Shown here piece by piece: positions 53,956 to 64,000 of a stretch of 64,000 bases of DNA. The stretch spans positions 8,503,698 through 8,567,697 of the forward strand of contig OZ038325.1 in the NCBI GenBank assembly GCA_964035795.1, read 5' to 3'. Position 1 is the stretch's first letter; each line of letters begins with the position of its first letter. The position numbers were made by a program, and so were the translations under genes. The notes beneath the pieces were generated by a model. It did not search any database. It worked only from the letters and a program-made list of their open reading frames with translations, and was not told where the DNA came from. The stretch comes from Pterobdella sp. o SKG-2022 (Eukaryota; Annelida; Clitellata; Hirudinida; Piscicolidae).

Positions 53956-55940
53956 AAGAACCAATTGGTAGTTAGGTAGGTGCAGCTGTGATAGAACTGA
54001 AATCTCTTATAATAATCAAAGTCTGTTTCATATAGATTCCTTAGAATCGTAATTGTCAGTCTGTAATCGATTTGTGGTGGCTGAACGGACAGGTGGAAAA
54101 CGTGAGAAATAACCGAAGATTGTTGGATGGTTCTAGAACATGAATGAATGACAAAAAACTCTAATCTTTGGAAAAAATTCTTTTGAAGCATTAAAGAAAT
54201 ATCTAGTCAATTAAAATAAGTCATATTGAAAATTTTGCTTGATATTTTTTGTATCTTCGGGAAGAACCCTATGAATTTTTCAATAGAAACCACTTTGTAA
54301 GATAACATAAAAGACATTACAGCCAGACTTCAAATGTAACTTTTATTTAAGATATAACGTTAATTATTTATTAATTATATAAAATTAAATCAATTTAATT
54401 GATCAAATATTTTAAATTAATCTAGAAGAGAAAATTTTTTTAGTTGTTTTTGTGGGTAGCAAAGCTAAAAGTAATAATTTTATTCAAATATTTTTTTATA
54501 AATTAATTATATATCTAAATTAAGTATGTGAATTAAACATAAATTATTCATAAAAATACAAATAAACACACATCCATACAAGTACAGACAAACATACAAA
54601 AACAAACAAAGACACGCACACAGTTTTAGGAATGATTTACATTTAGGTACTGTTTCAGAAGCAAGATGATGGAGAATATCCAAATATTGTATCAAAAAAA
54701 TAAAAAGATACCGCTTGTATTGAATTTAAAAAATAATATTTTACGAGGTATTTGTGATAAAATGCAAAGATAATGAAGATAAACAAAAAATTGTTTAAAC
54801 AACAAAAATAAATAAAAAAATAAAAGTTTTTATAATACAAACAACAAAAATAAACAAGGAAAAAGTTCAAAAATTGTGAATAATAAAAACAAAAACTGAA
54901 ACAATGTAAGATAAAAAAATAAATACGAACAACAAAAATAAATACATAAAAACAATTAACACCAAAGAAAACGAGATGAAAAAAAATGAATATAAATAAA
55001 ACTAAAAACACTAAATAAAAAATAATAATAATAATAAATATAAAATAAAAAATAATAATGATAAAAACATTGTGAATTTAATGCAAGAGTTACCTGAACA
55101 CATGATAAAATAGTGGCGACTTCAAAGTTGCCGCTAATCTCAATATTACATCCCTAATTAATCATCTTCATTATGAAATAAAATGCATTGTTTTGTTACT
55201 AGTAAATGGATGGATGGATGGGCGGGCGGAGGAAAGAAGGGGGAAAAGATGCGTTTGTGGGTGGATGGATTGATGGGAAGATGAGTTTGTTTTTAGTTAA
55301 AAATGAATGAATATATTAAAAATATTTGGGTGATGTAAATGTTTCTTTATAAATATTTTTTTTTGGTGTTTCTTTGACCGAACCTTGTGAAATGTTTTAT
55401 AAAAAAAAAGCACATACATACATTAGTTTTGAAATGCTATTTAATTAAATCAAAAGTTGTTAATGAGAATATAGAAGGCGACTTTAATGAATAAAGTGGT
55501 AAAAATTAATAAATTGATGAATGACAGATGAATCAAAGATATGCACAAATACCTTTTATTAATTAAAACGCCCGTGAGTAGCTTAATAATTCTAAACTAA
55601 TATTTATTATCTAATTTAATTAAAATTGATGTCTGTATTTGTTTTAAATTTAATTATGGCTTGAAAGATACATCAATTTTTAGTTTTCTATTAAGCGCTT
55701 CGATGTTTCCGCTTTAGGATATTCTGATCTGAATGTTTTTTGGCGTTTCGTTCGAAATTCTTTGATATGATTTCTGTTGAAAATTTTCAGAACTCCTCTC
55801 ATTTGCAGTCTTTAATTTTAGAGGATCTCTTCAACATTGGCATAAAAGTTCCAAAATTTAAGACTTTTCGAACAAAGCCGGTTTTCGATTTTTTTTAGAG
55901 AATAATTTGTTTTTATTAAAATTAAAACAATTAGTAAACT

Positions 55941-58900
55941 ATGATTATTACACAGAACGACATATTGTATATTGAAGAAAAAATTCCGCTTTTTGGGGCT
56001 AGACTTGAATTCCTACCTAGTGTCAAACTTAGAAACAATAACGTCGTGCCCAAGTTAGTAAATTTCGATAAAAAATTACTCGAAAAATTCAATTTTTTCA
56101 ACTTTCTAACAAGATTTGCGTTCGAATGTTTCGAATGGATGAAAAACAGCTTAAAAACAGAGGGAATCTTCCGCAAAGCTGGATCATTCCTTAAACAAAA
56201 AGAGATATCTGTTGGTATGGTGCTGAAAATTTTAAGTTGGGTGGTACATAAAATACCCTCTTCTCCAACTTAAAATTCACTGTATCACCAGCACAGACTG
56301 GATCAGGTTCACACCACAAAATGCTTAGAGGACATCATATCTTGCCACCCCACTTCTTTACATGCAGTTGATGTGGCATGCCTTTTTAAACAGTGGCTCA
56401 GGTCTTATGTACTTTTCAGATTCTTAATGTATAATTAAAAAAGTTTTGAGTTATAAGATTTTATTTAATCATTTTGTAAAAAATTTTATATTTTAATTTA
56501 GTTTAACCTCTATTTCAATACAACAATAACTAATAAAACAACATATTTTCTACTATTCATTTTTTTAATGTTGAGAACTCTCCAGAATTCATATTTCACA
56601 CCCATCAAATTCAACTAATAACACAACACCAATGGTAGGGAGTTACCAGAGCCATTGTTAACAGTAGCACTGCAAGGACAGTTCATAGTTTCTTTGTCAC
56701 TGCCATCAGAGGAGTTGATCATCAAAGTTATTAATTGGAATTATTTTTAAAACTATCAATGATTTTATATTTTATAGTTGTTTAATATTTTATTTCCTTA
56801 TTTAGATTGTTATATTCTTTTTTTTTATTTAAATTTACATATTTATTCTTTTGTATTATTTTACCGTTTAATTATTTTATAACTCAAGAAAATAGCAACT
56901 CAGAAACTATTTAACATACATGAACCACAGTCTTTGTTACACTTGTGTCTCTTGCTACCTCTGTCTCACCAACATCTCCTCAAGTTCACTCTCAAGCAAC
57001 TGCATGCTGTCTCCTTACTTGTGTGTTGACTATAACTATGGATTTTTAATTCTCGAGTTATATTCCTCATAGGTTGGATATTAGCAGCCATATCAATAAT
57101 TTCAACAAGAAATTTGACTAATAATTTTATTACTATTATTGTTTAAAGCGTTTTTATTAAAATATAAGCACACCTATTTGGGCCGTTCCTAAAGTTTTTT
57201 GAATTTATAAATAAACAACAGGAACGCTACAACCTGATGTCAATGTCAGCTCTGTCTATCTGCGTGGCTCCATGCTTTTTCAGGATGGCTGAGTCATCTA
57301 CGTCTGCGCAAAGTTGGTGGGGGTGTTGGTCGTTATGCTTTAGCATATGATTGCCATGGAATTTCAATGATAACACATGTATAAAAGTACTTTTATCGAA
57401 GGTATATGGCAACTATACTCTAAAACACCAAATCTTTCTGTTTATAAACAATGCACTGATTGACCTGTTTAAAAACACATACACATATCAAAACATTGAT
57501 GGTTGAAGGCAGCAACATGGCGAGCATGCAGGCGAGGGTGGTGATGATACTGATGCAGAACCACAACCTCATCTCCATGGTGCCATCAGGTGGTTGTGCA
57601 TGTGTTTATGTGCTCTATTTCATTGGTCAAGTTGCTCATCTGATAGGTCTTTCAACAGTTATGAAAATTTTAATGGTTAATACAAGATTTGGAGGAAAGT
57701 TATTTGGTGTGGAATAATAACATTAAAAATACATATGTGGGTGAGGAGTTAATTATTGAAAAAATTGTCGTGTAGAGTTGGTGATGAAAGTGCTGGGGAG
57801 CAATGACTTAGAGAATATAGATGGCGGTCGAAAAAGCAGAGAAAAGAAAAAAAGAAGTCGATCTTTGCAGAGTTAGATATTTATTAACATCAATAATTAA
57901 TTGTAATCCAAATTTTTTATCAAATATAAGTTTCACCAGTTTTTAAAGCATTAGACATATTCCTTATATGACAAAATACTCAAACACAGATTTCGTCAGA
58001 GGAATAAGCGCCAACTTCAATAAACTAAGAAGCGGTTGGGGCGCAGAGAAATCAGCCGAAAGAATACTACAGCCCAAAGAGAAACTGGATAGAAGCAAAG
58101 AAATGGTAGTACTAAAGACTGACAAACGCAACTACGTCAGTGATTGGTTGAAGGTAGGTAATGACGTTGAAAGACATAGACATGACGACAAAAGGGGTGA
58201 CGCTAGGATTAATGGAAAGTTCGAGAATTCGCCTGAGTCTCCTCCCAACAACAACAATATGTTAGACGTTACTTATAATTAATATAGCTATTGACATTTA
58301 AAACATAATTGCTATTTAAAACATAATCATCATCATCATTCAGTTTAATTCCGTTTCAATCTGTTCCATACAGATCAGCACTGTTGATTTAAACGAAGTT
58401 TTTTGTCATACTTTAGCATATAAGTCATAAAAGAAGGTGATTTTCAACTCAAATATATCTAAATAACCTATTATTCTCGTCACAACGGAAGTGATGGAGG
58501 CAGATCTCGAAGTCACGTGAGAAGGAGTCTGAACCTTATAGTGGACAGGACTATAAATAAGTTCAAGGTCATGTGTCTTTCAGTGTTGTAGTTTTGTTTG
58601 TATTTGTTGAGGTTGCATTTGTGTCTTTCAGTGTTGTAGTTTTGTTTGTATTTGTTGAGGTTGCATTTGTGTCTTTCAGTGTTGTAGTTTTGTTTGTATT
58701 TGTTGAGGTTGCATTTGTGCCTTCCAATGTTGTATTTTTGTTTGTATTTGTTGAGGTTGAATGTGGTTTATTGATATTGAGTACTCTCTCATTTTTTAAC
58801 AATTTTCAATAAATTTATTTTGTTCACAAACTATCAAAGTGTGTTTATTGATAATTCCCGATGTCTGCGCAGGACAATAAAGCTGGACCAGAGATTACTC

Positions 58901-59635
58901 GCAAGCAGCAAAACAACTCTAACAACGTAACCAAGTTGGCATTTCTTTTTTTAATTTTTAAAAATCTCTAAAATTTATTTTCAAACCATAATTAGGTCGC
59001 CATTAGAACCGTTCACAAAACTCACAATAGGCTCCCCTCTAGCCACAAAACCTCCACTCACTCCTCATCGCTGTACTAACCCTTCAGATGTCAAAGCCAA
59101 TCCTAATGATTCTATTGTTGATTCAGCTTCTTTTGGTAGTATCAAGGTTACAAAGGAAAAAAGAAGGAGCTTATCCTTGAAGCTAGGTGAAACATACAAA
59201 CTGGACCATTTGAAAAATTCCAAGAGTAGAGCTGGTTACTCGAATTCAAGAGAATATCTGAAAAGGAATGATGGGGAAAATAGTGATCAATCGATGGAGA
59301 CTAAACACCTCATTGAGGCTGAAAAGTATGGAATGAAATGGTTTCAACGCCGCAGTAACAGCGTCTCAAGCATCCGCAGCTCTTCAGTTTTTGACGTGAG
59401 CTACCAAGACGTTACATTAAAAGGTATGAATAACAATAATATTGCCCAAAATGATATGGTGCAAAGCCCGTCAGAATCTAGTTTGCGTGTTCAAAAAACT
59501 CCCTTGCAGAGACGTCCCACACTGCGTCCTTCCTATCTCTCTCCCCTCCTCCCTAATCGAGATCTTTCACGATTGCGCAAAAGCACCAAAGGACAGAAAG
59601 TTGTCTGCATCAAGGCCCAGCATACAGCTAAATAA
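55941..59635 (+). CDS. ARHGAP11A: ARHGAP11-like Rho GTPase-activating protein, 11 exons
   Basis: Exons: 55941-56053, 56114-56210, 56307-56401, 56639-56726, 56931-57020, 57222-57312, 57509-57589, 57791-57871, 57990-58153, 58873-58934, 58996-59635; phases agree and give about 533 residues. The RhoGAP domain fills the N-terminal half: TEGIFRKAGS with the catalytic arginine finger, LHAVDVACLFKQWLRELPEP, the late helix SMSALSICVAP in place of the usual NLAxxxAP, and a closing MILMQNHNLISMVPS. An N-terminal FGARLEFLP with VVPKF next to it points to the ARHGAP11 branch. The C-terminal half is basic and Ser/Pro-rich, with RSNSVSSIRSSSVFDV. Such proteins stimulate GTP hydrolysis on RhoA-type GTPases, with ARHGAP11A acting in mitosis. 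The intron 56054-56113 and the second exon boundary at 56307 are judged from alignment to the family. A shorter product stopping at 58282 is possible if the 58153 donor is not used. Confidence 0.88.
58573..58764. repeat. 48-bp minisatellite, four copies, intronic
   Basis: Four tandem copies (starts 58573, 58621, 58669, 58717) of a unit beginning gtgtctttcagtgttgtagt; the last copy is diverged. The 48-bp period is divisible by three, so both strands stay open through it. It lies in the 720-bp intron before exon 10 of the RhoGAP gene. Confidence 0.95.
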
Positions 59636-60470
59636 CGTTTAGTTTCATAATAGCAACAAGTTCTTGGTTCTTTTAATCATTTAGCACTAAAACGCCAAAA
59701 TATTTTTGGCTCTAAGACTTATACTGGTCATAAATTTTATTTGTGTTAAAATTGCATAAGGACAAAAATGATTTGAATTATATTTAAATAGTTATGCACA
59801 AATCCCATTTAAAGTCATCAATCAAAACTTAAACAATAAAATTTGAAAAATTTGGTTATTGAACGCGAGTTACTGGAACTCAACATATAAAGACTACCAC
59901 AGACTCCGACGTGCCACATTTTAGAGGGCCTATAGTACAAACTTTATCAACCCTACCGCATAGTCATTATCTACAGTTGTCATTTGTATTATACCCTTTC
60001 TTAACATTCAATACGGCGCCATATCGATGTGAGTGTCTGGGCATCGAGTGTGATGGCTTGGCTTTGATCACGGCCATTCGTACTGCTGTTGATGTTTATT
60101 TTATTGCTTTGCATATCGAGTTCCATCAACCCTCCTTATGAGAATAGTTTCAAGTATAAACTATACTTAAATTTTTTTTTAATTTAAGTTTATCAGCGAA
60201 ATGCCTCATTGAGCTATGATTTAAGGTTATGAAATAAGTATTTTCGACCTAATAGCTTCAAAATTCATTTAAAGCATGTATTATATTATGATAAAAAATA
60301 TTTAGATTATATGATAAACTTTAAATTTGAAAAAAAATGAACCGCATAACTACGAGACCTATAGGGCTGTTTAGTGATAAATCTCTGGTTTTATGAATTT
60401 TTAATTCGAATACAATTTGAGCAAATCCAAACAATAAATTAAAAGTAAAAATATCTGAAAAAATTGAAAA
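59636..60470. other. Convergent intergenic region
   Basis: About 0.8 kb between the stop codons of the RhoGAP gene (+) and NAA80 (-). An AATAAA near 59836 could serve the RhoGAP transcript. A 76-codon open frame at 59911-60141 has no recognisable domain and I do not call it a gene. Confidence 0.5.
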
Positions 60471-61675
60471 TTATATAAGTTCTTTTTTAAGCCACGTTGG
60501 AGGGATTGGGGATGGAGTGCTAATAGTGATGTTATTGGGGTCCAATGAAGGAGGGGAAGGGGTAGGAAGAGGAGGAGGAGGAAGAAAAGAAGGTAATAAA
60601 AGTGACTGTTCAGGGTGTTTGATGTATGGCTGTGTTGTTGTTTTCACAGGTTTTTGTGTAACTTCTGTTTCATTTTTTTCACATTTTTCTCCAAAAAACA
60701 TGCGAGAGAGCTGTAAATAAAAATTTTTTTTAAAGTAAATTTAAAATCAAATTATTTCATTTTTAAAATTTTAAGTTTTATTTTCCCAATTTTATATTGT
60801 TAAATAGGCACAAGACCTGTGAAGGTGAAAATCTTTTAGCAACTGCACCTATTGATACAATTGGTTGACATGGTGTATAGCCAAGGTGTTTGTAGAAACT
60901 TTCTTTATCCGTAGTTGTCAAATAAAGCTCAATAATTTTGAGTTTTAATGCATGTTTTTCTGTTTCTTCCATCAGTATCCTTCCTATTCCTTTACCTCTG
61001 AAAGACTTCTTCACTACAACTGTTTAGTGTTTGAATGTATCAAATGCATTTACATATACTAAGTATTTGAAAATTTAAAAAAAGGAGATTCAATTTAACT
61101 AGTTTATACTTAAATTTTTGAAACATAAAAAGTATTTTTATCTAGATAATATTGAAATCTTCTTGAATTTGTTTAAATTAGAAAGTTTGTGATTGTAATA
61201 ATTGATTTTAGCTACTTTAGGACATAAATTACACAAACCTGATTCAACAAAGGCATAATTTGGATGAGCTACAACAGAACTTAGCCTGCTGTGACCAATG
61301 ACAATTTCCTTTTTATTTTCTTTTGAAGCAAAAACTAAAGCTATGTTGTAAGGCAGCTTATCACATGATTTTTTCAACATCATTTCTCTTCAATTTTGAA
61401 AATTTTTAGTTAGCCAAAAGTTTTGGAGTAATAACAAGATCAAACCTACAGCTTCTGCTTCTATCCCATTCTTCACACAGCACATCAATGCAGCCGCTTA
61501 AAACCCAATCATTTTGGTGAACCGCTAGGCTACGCAAAGAACCTCGAAGTAATTAAATTTTAATTTATTTCTCAAACTGAAGAAGAAATTTTGAAAAATA
61601 AAAAAAAAAAAGTCGTACATTTAAAACTAACTTTCCATGCAAAACAATTTGAGTTGGTCTAACTAAAAACGTCAT
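60471..61675 (-). CDS. NAA80: NAA80 (NAT6) actin N-terminal acetyltransferase, 5 exons
   Basis: Exons: 61675-61632, 61529-61446, 61387-61239, 61019-60817, 60710-60471; phases agree, 239 residues. The GNAT fold is read as CIDVLCEEWDRSR, then IVIGHSRLS, the beta-4 strand ESVVVKKSFRGKG and the acetyl-CoA pyrophosphate loop RGKGIGRILMEE, then LTTTDKESFYKHLGY. The C-terminal exon carries a poly-proline tract (PSFLPPPPLPTPSPPS), matching the proline-rich insert of NAA80, which in mammals binds profilin-actin. NAA80 acetylates the processed acidic N terminus of actin in the cytosol. The first exon (14 codons) rests on an ATG and correct splice phase only. It is divergent from the ARF-like gene, with 288 bp between start codons. 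Confidence 0.9.
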
Positions 61676-61963
61676 TGTCAAATAGTTGGATCGAGTTTTT
61701 TGCTCTACAACTTTTCACCGATCGATCTACAAAATAAAAATATTCAATTAACTAAAATCAATTGGCAAACGAGTTATAGCAGCTTAGCCTAACAAACAAG
61801 CCGAATAATTGACATATGCTTTTGAATAATTGTTAATTTAAGCTAAAGCAGGAATAAACAACAGTTTAAAAATTTTTATTCATGACGAATATGATTGATC
61901 TATGAAAACTTATTTAAAAAGATATTTTTTCAACTAGAAGGATCATGACATTCGCTTAGAAAA
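61676..61963. promoter_or_regulatory. Candidate bidirectional promoter between NAA80 and the ARF-like GTPase
   Basis: Only 288 bp separate two divergent start codons, so both promoters must be here or overlap the first exons. No certain core element is visible. Confidence 0.5.
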
Positions 61964-62817
61964 ATGGGTAATGTACCAAACGTTTTCAACGCTTTGTCTT
62001 TCAAATATGAGGTCTTAAAAACACTCATTACATTCGTTTTTAAATAATTATCATTATCATTTTAAATAAATGTTTTTTTTAATAATTTTCAAAGGTACGA
62101 TTTCTGATAGTCGGAGTTAAAGGAGCAGGAAAAACTACGCTGACCGAAAGATGGCTACAAGGTAGCATAACGAGAGATTACTTATCTAATGGATATGCAG
62201 TAAAAAGGTTTCAATCGAAAAATATAAAAGGGACTATCGTTGATATCGACCAAGAAGGAAAATGGAAAGATTCGATAGAAGAAGAAGCAGAAGCTGTGTT
62301 GTATGTAATAAATAGCAGTAAAAAGAATTTTCTGGAACATGACAAGAAGGAATTCAACTCTTTGCTCGAAAATTCTTTGCTCAAGCATGCTGCTTTTATA
62401 ATATTGGCTAATAAACAAGTTTGTGAATAACTGTTTAAAAAAACTTTCATTTAAATAAACCTTACCAAAGTTTTTGTTAGACTAGTTTATATCAAATATT
62501 TCATTAAATTTATATGATCGTTTTTTTGTAGTTTTGAATTAGTCTTTAGTGTTATTTAATACGTTTCGTTTTAGCTGATCGAAGTGCAAGAAAATTAACA
62601 TATGAATATGAAATAAATAAATTTTCCAATTGAGTGTTAAAATTTTATTTAAATAAAAAAACAGGACACTTTTGGAGCCATGAAATGCAAAGAACTGATA
62701 AACTATTTCGACTTGAATTCCTTAGAAAAGCACGAGTGGACATTGCTACCAATTTCAGCTACAAGTGGAAAAGGAATAAGCGAAAGTGTGCAAATGTTGA
62801 TTGCTATGGTTTTATGA
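61964..62817 (+). CDS. Divergent ARF/ARL-family small GTPase, 3 exons
   Basis: Exons: 61964-62011, 62095-62418, 62665-62817; all phase 0, 174 residues, close to the 181 of ARF1. The start MGNVPNVFNALSFKYE has the Gly2 of an N-myristoylated amphipathic helix. The P loop GVKGAGKT (23-30), the base-recognition NKQD (122-125, split by an intron after Gln) and the ISATSGKG motif (154-161) are intact, and the C-terminal order is that of ARF proteins. The usual WDxGGQ switch II is replaced by VDIDQEG (65-71), and a clear Thr-containing switch I is not evident. It therefore probably binds nucleotide but may not cycle or hydrolyse GTP normally. I cannot assign it to a named ARL. Confidence 0.85.
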
Positions 62818-63557
62818 ACTGATATTCAGTATTCCATTCGCTTTTAGTTTTTGTTTTTATCTTATTTGATTTGAAACTTTGACTTCGAAAAAGAACTATT
62901 ACCTTGCATAGAATTTTAATGGTGTTAAGTTTTAGTAAATTTTATTCAATAAAATGCTGATTTATTCCAAATTCTCTAAACGTTGATTATTAATCAGCGC
63001 TAGTCAAATTTATCCACACTTGATATTTTCCTTCGAGGTGATCAATCCAAAGTAAATACATTAAATTCGGGTGGGTTTGTTCATATTTCATCTAATTATA
63101 TATACATGCAAAAGATTGTGTTTTAAGCAGTTTTCTTAATTATTTTTCGAATCAAAAAACAAATATTTATAAAAATGACGTGGAATGCATGGAAAGCTAT
63201 CACAGCTGCACATCCTGTTTGGTGTTAATTTCTGGGCGTTTTCGCAGATAAGACAAAGTTCTCCTTTAGCTTTCATTTCAGTTCAAAGTCTAACGTTCTC
63301 TAATTTTTATATTTTTTTCACTGTGTATTTACCATTATTGTCTTCTGGAAATAAAAGCATACATTTCATTAAATAACTACTAGCGTAATTAATATATTGA
63401 AAATTTTAAGTTATTGTTATTAAAAAACAATTTTAAAATAAAATATATTTATTTTTTAGGTTTTCCTACAAACGTACAACCAAATGTAAACGAAGAAATC
63501 ACTGAATAGTTGTAATATGTTATTATCCGATTAAACTGCAGACATTTTTTAACTAAA
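62818..63557. other. Intergenic region with possible small exon pieces
   Basis: About 740 bp. An AATAAA near 62949 suits the ARF-like transcript. Two short segments, an ATG frame at 63175 (MTWNAWKAITAAHPVW) and one after the acceptor at 63470, look exon-like but cannot be joined into a convincing protein. Confidence 0.4.
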
Positions 63558-64000
63558 ATGCTTTGGAACTCGAAAGAAAAAGAACGGCTTCAGGTTGTTT
63601 TGAAGGAAGCCATTTTAAAAAACTTTCAGAACATATTAACATTCCCATGTAAATTAGACGCCATTTTATGTATAAGTCCATCCAGTGACTGCAACGACCA
63701 ATTAGTGATATGTATTCACAATTCTCTCATTAATAATACACCTCTTTCATCCAGTATTGTGCCTTTCTCAGGAACTACAACAAATCCAAGCACCCTTCGA
63801 AAATACCTCTCCTCATCAAATGAATCTACATTACCACAACTGATCAGACAACCTTTGAACCACATCAAAAATGAACTTGTTCAGTTAAATGAAATCCAAT
63901 CATGTACCTCCCCTACCTCATCATCTCTATTCTCTTGCTCACTTTGTCTTTCAGATTTCCCTTCTAAAGACTTTTTAACAGTACATTTTGCAAATGTTCA
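63558..64000 (+). CDS. 5' end of an unidentified protein with a possible C2H2 zinc finger (truncated by window)
   Basis: From ATG at 63558 the frame stays open for 147 codons to the window edge, with coding-like composition. It begins MLWNSKEKERLQVVLKEAIL. The last residues visible are CSLCLSDFPSKDFLTVHFANV plus CA, which fits a C2H2 finger with spacing C-x2-C-x12-H-x4-H if the last codon is His. The middle is Ser/Thr/Asn-rich. The family is not recognised and the rest of the gene is outside the window. The start is the first ATG after an in-frame stop region. Confidence 0.65.
   Translation, partial: MLWNSKEKERLQVVLKEAILKNFQNILTFPCKLDAILCISPSSDCNDQLVICIHNSLINNTPLSSSIVPFSGTTTNPSTLRKYLSSSNESTLPQLIRQPLNHIKNELVQLNEIQSCTSPTSSSLFSCSLCLSDFPSKDFLTVHFANV

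Noticed and set aside
59911..60141. 76-codon plus-strand frame
   Set aside because: There is no domain, no splice context, and it lies in a convergent intergenic gap.
63175..63525. Small two-exon gene starting MTWNAWKAITAAHPVW
   Set aside because: No pair of splice sites gives a convincing protein; it may be a real small gene but cannot be supported.

Overview
This window is nuclear DNA from an animal, not a prokaryote. Every confident gene is split by many short GT-AG introns, the base composition is strongly A+T rich, microsatellites are abundant, and there is one assembly gap (46141-46340). The gene set (FIG4, SELENOI/EPT1, SMAP/C11orf58, CDR2, a MARVEL protein, a glycine-receptor-like channel, FOXP, an ARHGAP11-type RhoGAP, NAA80 and an ARF/ARL GTPase) is bilaterian. 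About a dozen genes in 64 kb indicates a compact genome. A lophotrochozoan such as a leech or other annelid would fit, but that is inference. I built the gene models by hand from splice sites, reading-frame phase and remembered family signatures; no search was run.

Layout, left half. 1-1.0 kb: 3' part of an unidentified coiled-coil gene (+). 1.5-8.6 kb: complete 25-exon FIG4 (-). 8.6-10.4 kb: intergenic, with a small tandem duplication. 10.4-13.3 kb: SELENOI/EPT1 (-), starting only 197 bp below the stop of SMAP (13.5-14.4 kb, -). 14.8-17.8 kb: CDR2-like coiled coil (+), head to head with SMAP. 18.7-21.1 kb: DUF4200 (CCDC42/CFAP73-like) coiled coil (-). 21.8-22.0 kb: a tRNA-derived SINE. 22.7-25.7 kb: four-TM MARVEL protein (-) with a long (CA)n in an intron. 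25.7-33.3 kb: repeat-rich stretch with a few orphan exon-like segments, a nested pentanucleotide array and a G-rich tract.

Layout, right half. 33.3-37.7 kb: complete Cys-loop anion-channel gene of the glycine-receptor type (-). 38.9-44.0 kb: FOXP transcription factor (-) with two unusually large exons and a poly-Asn tract. 44.0-55.9 kb: gene-poor DNA with large (AGT)n, (TA)n and 1.3-kb (CTAT)n arrays, a minisatellite, an inverted repeat and a second SINE copy. 55.9-59.6 kb: ARHGAP11-like RhoGAP (+) with a 60-nt in-frame mini-intron. 60.5-61.7 kb: NAA80 actin N-acetyltransferase (-), divergent from a small ARF/ARL-like GTPase (62.0-62.8 kb, +) whose switch II motif is lost. 63.6 kb to the end: 5' end of a gene encoding a possible C2H2 zinc finger (+).

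The genes do not form a pathway; this is ordinary mixed animal gene order. I found no convincing undescribed multi-gene system. The observations most worth following are the degenerate-switch ARF-like GTPase, the structured fold-back element upstream of CDR2 exon 2, the two related SINE copies, the in-frame mini-intron inside the RhoGAP fold, an intron bracketed by direct repeats, and the tightly packed SMAP-SELENOI pair.
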